From assembly GCA_006384855.1 (NCBI GenBank), contig VCJN01003259.1:1-64000 (forward strand): DNA of 64,000 nucleotides, given 5' to 3'. Origin of the DNA: Tetraselmis striata. Its lineage: Eukaryota; Chlorophyta; Chlorodendrophyceae; Chlorodendrales; Chlorodendraceae. Under the pieces are notes generated by a model. That model was not told the origin of the DNA, did not search any database, and saw only the letters and a list, made by a program, of their open reading frames with translations. Positions 22,328 through 30,630 of this stretch are shown here, one piece after another (the stretch's first letter is position 1; each line of letters begins with the position of its first letter). The position numbers were made by a program, and so were the translations under genes.

Positions 22328-23182
22328 ATGTCAGATGGAGAAGAACCCGTCGTTGAGCCGACGCTCAAGTCGTTGCAAGCAGATGTGCGTGCATTGGCTA
22401 CAGCTGTGGCACAATTGACGGCTCGAGATCGCGTTGTTGATGGAGAAGGGGCACATGGCTCCGACTCAGGGCAGCGCTTCGCGAGACAGCCGACAGGCAG
22501 CGGGGGAGCCGCAGAGCGCCCCGACTTGCTAGAGCTAGCCCAGAGCGGCCGTGTCGGAGCAAAATCCGTGAGTGCCGAGGATGATTACCTCGCGGTGCCA
22601 GAGCTACTGCAGAGAGCAGAGTCTGGTTACGAGGCCGTTCGACCGGTCAGCCGAGTGCCTGGACTTTTCCCTTTGAGCACCGACCTAACGAACGAGTACC
22701 TCAGGCAGGATGACCGGCGTCTGCCGGCCCAGGAGGAGTACTTGTGGATGTCGTGTTTCGGGGCCCACATGGCCGCCCTTTTCGTGGCGCTCGACGAGCT
22801 GCTACCTTACGTCCCCGCCACTAACCAGGACTTCACCCCCTACCTCGCGAGAGCTCGAAATCACGCCGAGGCCATCGACAAGGCGTTTCGTTTTCGTCTA
22901 GCCTTCCTGCGGAGGCTGAATGAGATCAAGCGTGTGCACGGTGACCAAGGTGTTCTGGATGTGCTGCGGGCTCAACATTTTCAGCCCGCTTCGGAGCATT
23001 TGGGTTCTGCGATTGTTGGGGACCTCATGAGGGACTACGAGCGTCGTGTCTTCGAGGCGACCGTTGCCAGCAGCGCCAAGGCGACCGCTACTTCTCGAGT
23101 AGCGGCTGCAGCTGCAGGTCGCGGGCGTGGGCGAGGACGTGGCGGCGGACGTGGACGCGGCCGCGAAGGTGAGCACGAGTGA
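22328..23182 (+). CDS. Gag-like structural protein of YR copy C
   Basis: 284 codons from ATG 22328 to TGA 23180-23182. The N-terminus (about residues 10-45, LKSLQADVRALATAVAQL) has hydrophobic spacing suggestive of a coiled coil. The middle (residues about 90-220) is helix-rich with EEYLWMSCFGAHMAALFVALDEL-type and FRLAFLRRLNEIKRVHG blocks (given here only in part). The C-terminus is an RG-rich tail (GRGRGRGRGGGRGRGR) suited to nucleic-acid binding. No CCHC knuckle is present. It is called Gag by position and composition, by analogy with DIRS ORF1; I recognise no named family. The stop TGA is followed in the same frame by conserved coding-like sequence. Confidence 0.75.
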   Translation: MSDGEEPVVEPTLKSLQADVRALATAVAQLTARDRVVDGEGAHGSDSGQRFARQPTGSGGAAERPDLLELAQSGRVGAKSVSAEDDYLAVPELLQRAESGYEAVRPVSRVPGLFPLSTDLTNEYLRQDDRRLPAQEEYLWMSCFGAHMAALFVALDELLPYVPATNQDFTPYLARARNHAEAIDKAFRFRLAFLRRLNEIKRVHGDQGVLDVLRAQHFQPASEHLGSAIVGDLMRDYERRVFEATVASSAKATATSRVAAAAAGRGRGRGRGGGRGRGREGEHE

Positions 23183-24844
23183 CGGCGTGGGGCGCCGCTC
23201 GTCGGAGCTGCAGGCGCCTTGCGAGGCCACCTTTCGGTGACCGCCGCAAGACGCACCCTTGCAGCTCAACGGCGGGATGAGCGCCCTGTGTCAGGACCTG
23301 ACCCCCCCACCTTACAGACTTCATTTAGACCTTCCTCGGTGCGGCGCTTCTTACAGCTACAGCCGAGTGCGGCTCAACCATCCGCACACCTGCACACGGC
23401 GGCTCAACCATCCGCCTTTCTTAGAACCCCATCTCTGCGTTCGACGGTTGTTACATTACGTGTTACAACCGGTTCGCAACGACCAAGTTTCGCGCGTGTA
23501 CGTTACGCACGGGACAGGCGCTACGAGCGCGAAGGGCGCGCGGGGCGGCCCTCCTACCTGAACCTAGCCCCGCAAACCCGTACTGGAGCTACTGCAAACC
23601 CGTCCAGCAACTACCGGCCAACCGCCGGGAACCTAACCGCTGCTGCCGAGTACTTTGCGAACAGTAGCCGTACCGGTGGAACTCTGTAAGTAAAACGACG
23701 CACTTACGTAATCGACGAGCCCGCAGCTATCGCTCCATGGGCTGCGTCACTGCGATCTCGGCTGCAGGACGCGTTCGGCTCAGACGAGCTGGGCCAGCGG
23801 ACGTTGGACCTGCTCTCCAGCTCCCTCAGCGCGCAGACCCTCAAGAGCTACGCCGGCAGACTGTCTCAGTTCGCTGAGTTCTGCCACGACTCCGAGAACA
23901 TCAGCCCGTTGGAAGCAACTACTGCTACTGTTGTTCGGTACGTTGCCTGGATCGGGGAGCGAGGGCACATCGCAGCTAAGTCGCTGCAGCCCTACCTGTC
24001 TGCCATCAACACCTTCTTCGAGCTGCACAACCTCGTCCCGATCGCCAAGGACAGCCTACACCTCACTTCGGCAAGGCGTGGGTTAATGTTGCGGCAGCGC
24101 CGACTGGACGCTGCCCCTCTGCGTGTCCCTCTGCCCGCGGATGTCGCTTACCGCTTCGTCTCAAAGGCCGAGCTAATTGTGTCTGCTCCTTACCCAGAGT
24201 CCCACCTCGACTACCGAGCCCTCTTGGCCTCGGTCGTCAACTTCCTGTTCTTTGCCAGGGGCCTTACTGGCGTCTCCTGTCGAGCGCAAGATGTGCATGT
24301 CGACACCTACAACATCACCTTGCAGATCTACCGCGAGAAGGGTCGAGCTGGCCGTCGGGGACCCGACGACCTGCGCGTACTTCTCCTTCCAGTGTCCGAG
24401 CACCCTCGAGTGGCACGACTCTTGCGCTACTTCATCAGCAACGTCCAGTCTGTCCCCCTGGTTACTGTTGGCTTGGCTGCCTCCAACTTCTGGGCTGTCA
24501 ATGTGGCTGAGCAGTCAAAACCTTGGACTGCGGCTACGATGTCAGACTGGTTGTCTACAGCAGTCAACCTAGTCAACGCTGCCCCTCCTGCTGGCACTTC
24601 CTGGACTTCACACAGTCTACGCAAGGGCGCAGCCTCTGCAGCGAACGCCATCGGAGCACCACTGTCCCACATCCGCTACCAAGGCGGTTGGGCCACTAAC
24701 TCCGATGTCGTTCTGGACTACATCGACCCCAACGTTCTTCCTTCTCCTGGCGCGTGGTTCTTCTTTGGACACATCGCCCCCCTCCGCCACTTCCAAGTCC
24801 AACAGGACTCCGCAGCGGTGGCCTTCCCAGTGCCTCCCTCATGA
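23183..24844 (+). CDS. Middle segment plus tyrosine recombinase, in frame with gag
   Basis: The gag frame continues after TGA 23180-23182 for 168 codons to TAA 23687-23689, then from 23690 to TGA 24842-24844. The first part is Arg/Ser/Pro-rich (QRRDERPVSGPDPP, RRYEREGRAGRPSY). The second is a YR with an N-terminal SAM-like domain (LSAQTLKSYAGRLSQFAEFC). Its catalytic domain shows a probable box I Arg in FFARGLTGVS, the HxxR signature in HSLRKGAASAAN, GGW, and the presumed nucleophile in VVLDYIDP. No in-frame ATG occurs between the gag stop and 24086, inside the YR, so independent initiation looks impossible. Expression needs readthrough, splicing or a non-ATG start. Apart from the TAA the frame is intact. 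Confidence 0.82.
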
Positions 24845-24898
24845 CTTGGCGCTACCCCTTCTCCGTCAATCCACCGCTCTCTACGTTCGCTCAAGACT

Positions 24899-25229
24899 GG
24901 CAAAACCAGACTCAACTTTGAAATGATCTAAACTAGTTTATGGGGTTTCCATCCTTGACCTAACCGCTTTTCAGCTACAAGTGCTGCGCAATGGTACGGG
25001 AACTAGTAACTGTTGTTGCGCCCTTGTTGGGTGCAGCACGAGTAGACATAAAAACAGCCAGAACAGCTGAGCCTGCCATCTTCCAGTTTTCGCTGCGTTC
25101 CACGCAGCGCCCCCCCTGACTCCGTTTTCCCTCCACGCTTTTCGCTAAACCTTCCTGCCAATTTCGGCTCTTGACCGTGTAAAACAGCCTGCGCGACCTT
25201 TTTGGCAAAACCAGACTCAACTTTGAAAT
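24899..25229 (+). repeat. B1-A2-B2 terminal repeats of copy C
   Basis: B1 (24899-24924) and B2 (25204-25229) are identical 26-mers starting GGCAAAACCAGACTC and ending TTGAAAT. A2 (24923-25109) repeats A1. The remaining 25110-25203 is unique to the right end and includes a short C run. Confidence 0.92.
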
Positions 25230-25424
25230 ATCCTGGGTGTACTACGTGCTGTATATGCATACACGACGGATGTCGTAGGGTAAACCCGTAGCGACTACAT
25301 GTAGCGACTATACGAGTACTACAGGGTCGCTCGGGCTGGTCAACACATGGCGCGCGCCGCGCCACATATCCCAGCGCGTAGCGACCATATATATCAGCTA
25401 ATACCGAGACGCGGGCAAATACTG

Positions 25425-25480
25425 ACATGAGCTAGCAGCAGAAGGAGATATCGGAAATCACCAAAATACCGTGACGCGGG
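25425..25480. repeat. Short dispersed repeat, member 1
   Basis: ATGAGCTAGCAGCAGAAGG followed by GATATCGGAAATCACC resembles 26606-26660 and 52716-52765. All three sit just after a TATATA-rich stretch, and the second and third continue with an AGAAAAGG-CAAT block. Confidence 0.7.
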
Positions 25481-26602
25481 CAAATCAAATGGGTGTAGCG
25501 ACTATATTGTGCGGTATAAATGGCTCCCGAAGTCCCAATCCGCCAAACGAAAGTGACTCAGCCCAAGCTGATCCGTACGAATACATAGAAAGTACTACGA
25601 GGACCGCATATAACAGCCGAAGGTTGTACACGCACTCATGGTACCTCGCCGCCCGCCATCCGAGTCATATTTATAGGAAGCGGACAGGTACTTTATCGGC
25701 CATCGGGCCGGTGATCGGTGGCTGTCACGTGCCTGCGACAGATTGGCCTTCGTCCGAAATGCGCTGACTATGCACTGATGTGTCCGCTGGTACCGATAGA
25801 AGATGGTGCGCTGAGAGCTGCGGACGGCCGCGGCGGATGGCGGAGAACCGCAGCGCGCGACGGCGAACCTCCTGCCAGCTCAGGCGCCACCCCTCGCTAC
25901 CATTGTGAAGACGTGCACAATCTCGACACCGCAGCTCTTGCAGGGATGCCTTCCCTACGTGGATATCGTAGGTCCGTGTGACAAATAACGCCCAACTTGC
26001 TCATTGTGCGACGCGTGATAAGCGTGATACGGGTTCGGAAGCAAGAACGCGCTACCTGTACCCGTGGTAGTCGTTCGTTCGCACGTCCGCCACAGCGACC
26101 ACGGCGACAGCTGCAATCACACCAAATCCTTTTCTTCAATCTGGAAATAGCGTCGTTATATATTTACTCCAGCCGACACTGAGAGGTGAGTCACCCCGCC
26201 CCGGGAGGCACTGCACTGGCGGCGCGCGCCCCTGCTCAGCACCGTCAGGCGACTATCCCTGATGCTGACGACCATCCAAAAGCTACTGGTCCGCTTCGAG
26301 TATCTTAGTATGTATCGGACGGGGCAGGGCCTCGGCAGTGCACTTTCGAAGCTCCAAACCGTCACAATTATTGCTGCTCGAAGCTCGCCTTACCAACACC
26401 GACTCCCAATAATCCGGCTGGGACGGCACCATGCCCCAGCGACGCCTGTTGCCCAGCCCAGGGCAGACACAGGGTGCCTTCCGCAGCCGCTGTCATGGAT
26501 GTCGGTCGCCCTGCTGGTATATAATATATCGCGCGCGGGCGGACTTGATGCGACTATTATTTCGGGTATTACCACCATATATACCTGCGGTACACATATA
26601 TA

Positions 26603-26680
26603 ATTACATGAACAAGCTGCAGAAGGCGATATCAGAAAATCACCAGAAAAGGACAATCGGAAAGGTCCTCCGATAGTCGC
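26603..26680. repeat. Short dispersed repeat, member 2
   Basis: ACATGAACAAGCTGCAGAAGG, GATATCAGAAAATCACC and AGAAAAGGACAATCGG blocks match the members at 25425 and 52716. Confidence 0.65.
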
Positions 26681-27577
26681 GCTACCTGATGGTCTAGCGG
26701 TACTGGTACCAGTACCCCCCATGAGTCGTCTGCTGATCGCACACGAACGACACTCGTACTACCGTGCAAATCACAAACGGTTATCTGCGGATAAATAATG
26801 CTTTTGGGCCCCCCTCCCCCCCATACACCCCGCCGCGAAGAGTGAGAAACTACTAAAAAGGAGAAAACACATAGAACATCGAACGAATACAGAACGAATA
26901 ATCCGACGCGAAGGTGCAAAACAATTCATTAAATTTTGGGCCGCGAACCTGCTAAATTCTACGGTACGTTACGCTACACTTTTATATTTTGCGGCTAGTA
27001 ATGCGGAAAGTACTGGGATGGGTGTAATTCACATATTATGGCGCATGTAGCTGCATTGCTGCCTCCTGTGCAATCATGCAAGTGCCCAGGGGAGGTCAAG
27101 ACAATGGCAGCATTTCGGATAGAGTGCATCAAGTGTGCAACCACAATTACAGGTTGTTGTGGCTAGGCCCCAGACCCTCCTGGCCTCGCGGCCTACCATC
27201 TTTTGGCTGTCCCGCTGTCACGTCGCCGTGTCTAGCTCGGTGTAAGAGCCGGTGCCGTTCCCTTTTTCCACGATTGTGGCACATGTGATTCGCCTCTGCT
27301 CAATCATGGCACATCAGCATCTGTACTGATGTTGCAGTGCATGGGCGCTTACATGCCCATGCCCGCCCTGAATCTGCAGGGTGTGTCGTTGCAACCTCTG
27401 GTGCCTGGAATAGCTGCTCTTCTTGAGGAGCCCTGGCGCAAATCTGGATCGCTACACCGACTGTCGGCCAATGTGGGTATCTGTCACATGACTACGTGAT
27501 TGGAAAGCGACCCCGAGTATATGGACTGCTGCTTGAGTTTCTATTTTACGCTCGTATCGCCGGCCCCTCCCTGACTC

Positions 27578-28795
27578 TTGGTCCTAACACCCCTGACCTG
27601 TAGCTACCACTTCCTTCCCTTATGCAGGGCCACAGCAGCGCCATGCATATCTGCACAGACCTTACTTCGTCAGGCGGACGGGGCAAGCACCAGCGCAGCC
27701 GCCCACTTGGCGACCTTTAACAACATGAAGTCCGCTGCTGCGCAACTGGCAGCTGGCAGCGACTCTTTACATGTAGAGGCAGGACGGGGCAACTTGCCTG
27801 CCGTGCTTCATTTGCTGGACTCGGGCCTTGCAAGTGTGAACGAGCGCGACTCCGGCGGCCGGACCCCCCTGCATCTGGCAGCCATCAGCGGCAGCCAGGC
27901 GTTGATGTTGGAGCTGCTTCGACGAGGGGCGGACGCGGATGCAGTGGACAAGCAAGGAAAGAGCCCACTCCACTGGGCCGTTGCTGCTGGCGACCTCTTG
28001 GCGGTTGAGGCACTGTCCAGGCGACCAGATGTCGACGTGAACCGCGCGTTTTGCAGCGGCGAGACCAGCCTGCACATCGCAGTCTATCTGGAACACGTGG
28101 AGACGGTGGATCTGCTCATCTCGCACAGCGCTGACTGCTGCAGCATCGACCGGCAGGGGCGCACCCCGCTGCACGTAGCAGCCACGGTGGGCAACGTAGT
28201 GATTATCCAGAAGTTGTTGGCAAAAGGCAGCTGTGGGTTCCGTCCTGACCGGACAGGGCGAACGGCGCTACACTGCGCGTGCGCCAAGGGCAAGGCAGAC
28301 GCAGTCACAGCACTGGTGTCGTCAGGCGCCAACGTGGAAGTATATGACAAGAGCGGCATCACGCCGCTCTACATCGCCGCCTTCAAGGGCCACAAGGAAG
28401 CGGTAGCAGCCTTACTCGAGCGGCACAACGCCAACATTGAGGCGATCGACCTGCACCGTGGCAGTACCGCTTTGCACGCTGCCGCTGCGATGGGGCACAT
28501 TGAGGTGGTGCAGCTGCTGCTCCGCCGAGGTGCCAACTGGCAGGCCAAGACCAAGCACGGGCAGCGGCCCGTTGACCTGGCGCTTGAGGCGGGCCACACA
28601 GACGTGGTGCAGCTGCTGCAGCTGGCCCCGCCGCCACCTCGGACTACACGCTCTCCAGCCATAAAGACAGGCATGAGGAAACGCATTGATAGCCATGAGC
28701 GCACCGGTCTGCCGGGCGCCCGCGCGATGGCACCATCCCTTGTCTTATCACCAAAGAAGCCACGCCCAGGCGTCATAAATTTTCCAACGGTATGA
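27578..28795 (+). CDS. Ankyrin-repeat protein
   Basis: A 405-codon open frame, of which the region from about 27725 (MKSAAAQLAAGSD) onward is clearly coding. About nine ankyrin repeats follow one another between residues 60 and 350, with canonical TPLHLAA-type turns: GGRTPLHLAAISG, QGKSPLHWAVAAGD, GETSLHIAVYLEH, QGRTPLHVAATVG, TGRTALHCACAKG, SGITPLYIAAFKG, GSTALHAAAAMGH and HGQRPVDLALEAGH. Ankyrin stacks bind partner proteins; no catalytic domain is present. The C-terminal 60 residues are basic and proline-rich (PPPPRTTRSP, LSPKKPRPG), probably unstructured. The N-terminal start is unsettled: the frame runs upstream of 27725 and a 5' exon may be spliced to a site near 27627. Confidence 0.85.
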   Translation: MVLTPLTCSYHFLPLCRATAAPCISAQTLLRQADGASTSAAAHLATFNNMKSAAAQLAAGSDSLHVEAGRGNLPAVLHLLDSGLASVNERDSGGRTPLHLAAISGSQALMLELLRRGADADAVDKQGKSPLHWAVAAGDLLAVEALSRRPDVDVNRAFCSGETSLHIAVYLEHVETVDLLISHSADCCSIDRQGRTPLHVAATVGNVVIIQKLLAKGSCGFRPDRTGRTALHCACAKGKADAVTALVSSGANVEVYDKSGITPLYIAAFKGHKEAVAALLERHNANIEAIDLHRGSTALHAAAAMGHIEVVQLLLRRGANWQAKTKHGQRPVDLALEAGHTDVVQLLQLAPPPPRTTRSPAIKTGMRKRIDSHERTGLPGARAMAPSLVLSPKKPRPGVINFPTV

Positions 28796-30630
28796 AGGAG
28801 CCAGTGCGGCATGAAGATCTCCATGTACTTTACCTCCAGGCGCAGTTCAGAGGGGCTTCAAATCTGTGGTGGTATCTGTGTGTACTTGTGTTGAATTGAA
28901 CAACGTAGAGAAAGAGAATCGTCTCATTTAGCAGGGCGGGATATAAAGACGCCTGCGTGAACCCAATAAGCCCTGATGGTCTACCCGCTGTATCAGAGCA
29001 TGTACAACTGCGCCAATAATTCTGTGAATGACTTCACGACGTGTGTGTGTACCTATTCATCACCTGACATTTTAAAACACATTAATCAGCTCTTCTATGC
29101 CACCGACCTGTACATGCGCCAACCATGTTGTGCAGCTCTTCCACCATCTCATTTCAAATTATCCAGGAACAGTAGCTCTACCCAAGGCAAGCAGCCCGCT
29201 GCATCTGTGCATGGTGTTCTGCCTCCTACCCTCGGAGTGCGTGTCGCCAGCTGAAGTAGGTAGGGCGGAATGCGCCAATATGGCCAAGTGCTCCTATATG
29301 GCCAGTTTTGAACGCTACTTGTAACCACTGAGCAGCAATGTCGCTGCACCCGCAACGACCGTGGATACTTGTACCACCGCAATGTGACCCCAATGGCCTG
29401 TCATGTACTGCGAAAAGAGGCCGTCTGGGAGAGATTATGACCTCCAGATCGGCTCTTGCAACCGACAGCGACGCCCCGAAGCTCAGCAGCTCGCTCCACC
29501 ATCGGTCGAGGGCGGTCAACAGCACCAAGTACCAGGCGATAGATGTCTTGAACTACGCCGCTAGGAGTGTGCAGTGGTGATGACGCGGTGATCTCGGAAT
29601 CCCCCCCCAAAACGGCCATACTTGCGCAGCCCCTTCCCTGTCAGAAATGCACAGGTCAGGTGGCCCCAATATTATTTTCTTCCAACGCAGAGACAACAGC
29701 CGGCACTTTTTCCACTGTGCGCGTCAGAACCATCATTCATTTGCCTGTTTAAGGGTTGCCACGGAATCGCGGCAGCTCTGTAGCGCGCAATGCCTCATGT
29801 TGTTCCCTGATGCGCCGGGAGGCATGACTGAGAGACGTCCGCTGCTCTTGTATGATCATCGCTGCTGCGGAATATATTCAGGGGTCTGCACTTCCTGTGA
29901 TTCCTGCTGAGACGGTACTGAAAATCTGGAGTTGCTCATGCTAGCACCGCAGGGCGCGTCAGCATTTGGATTTGTGCTGGAATTCTTTGAATGGCGGTTG
30001 TGCTTTACTGGTAGTGTGATGACACGTATAGCGAGAAGCTGCACCACCGACATGCCCGCTGTCAGCCTGCCAGAGCTGCACCAGTGCAGCGACACTACGC
30101 TGTGGACTCCGAACATCTACTCCATAGCATCTCGTCAGCAGCAGCACCAGCTCGCCACGCATCATAGCATCTGTGTGCTCTAGCCGCTCTAGCGGCCGCC
30201 GTATCGTATATCGCGATCAATAGAAATTATACTAGTGCGTGCTCGCTGCTTAATCTGTTTACGAAAAAACTAGCGCTCCGAAACCACCCATCACATCGCC
30301 TTTGCTCGTCGGTGTATGCCACTGCGCGTCGTTTTTGGGGGCTGCGCTGCCGCGCACCCCGTCCAGGTAATCGTCGCTGTGCTGCGCCGCTATCTAATTC
30401 CCCCTAAGCGGTGGTGCATATGCGACGCGCCTGCACCAGCAGCATCCACAGGTGCGCTGCCGCCAACAGCCAAGGCGGTCGTGGTGACGAATAAGTAGTT
30501 GCAAAGCCTTTTAAGTTGTTGTCGCCAGGGCCGCCGCTCGCGGTCGGCGCTATGGCGTATCCTGAAAGGCTCGGCTGCCATTAGCGGCCAGCAGGGTTGT
30601 CGACGACGAGGCAATAGTGAGGGTTGCGGC
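28796..30630. other. Intergenic region, ankyrin gene to FUSC gene
   Basis: Mostly unassigned. An ORF around 29097-29324 contains VVQLFHHLISNYPGTVALPKASSPLHLC (quoted in pieces: LFHHLISNYP, SPLHLC), which looks like a single degenerate ankyrin repeat and could be a remnant. The FUSC promoter should lie in 30180-30630; no clear TATA box seen. Confidence 0.4.

Larger units (their letters stand above)
22028..25229 (+). mobile_element. YR element, copy C: split-direct-repeat element with gag and tyrosine recombinase but no reverse transcriptase
   Basis: A 3202-bp unit with order A1 (22028-22214), gag, middle segment, YR, B1 (24899-24924), A2 (24923-25109), B2 (25204-25229). Split direct repeats plus a YR are diagnostic of PAT/Kangaroo-type members of the DIRS order, which integrate through a circular intermediate and make no target-site duplication. 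Known autonomous DIRS elements also encode reverse transcriptase, RNase H and often a methyltransferase. Here the space between gag and YR is about 0.5 kb and holds no such domain. A1 and A2 differ at only a few bases, so this is the youngest of the three copies. Alternatives are a non-autonomous DIRS derivative that kept gag and YR, or a DNA-only (Crypton-like) element that acquired these repeats. Confidence 0.93.
25230..27577. other. Gene-poor spacer between YR copy C and the ankyrin gene
   Basis: Rich in short recurring words (TAGCGACTATA, GTACTAC, ATATATA). Members of a small dispersed repeat sit at 25425-25480 and 26603-26680. ORFs overlap on both strands without domains. A possible upstream exon of the ankyrin gene begins at ATG 27341 (MGAYMPMPALNLQGVSLQ), but its phase does not join the next exon with any splice pair I could find. 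Confidence 0.45.

Noticed and set aside
23169..23317. A 149-base intron from GTGAGC to CTTACAG removing the gag TGA of copy C
   Set aside because: Good splice signals, but joining shifts the frame and meets TAG immediately, so it would not express the YR. Other acceptors remain possible.
23183..23803. Reverse transcriptase or RNase H hidden between gag and YR
   Set aside because: Only about 620 bases, Arg/Ser/Pro-rich, with no YxDD or DEDD-type motif in any frame.
27341..27499. Upstream coding exon of the ankyrin gene (MGAYMPMPALNLQG...)
   Set aside because: Plausible coding text, but available GT donors give phases that do not match the ankyrin exon acceptor, so it was left out of the model.
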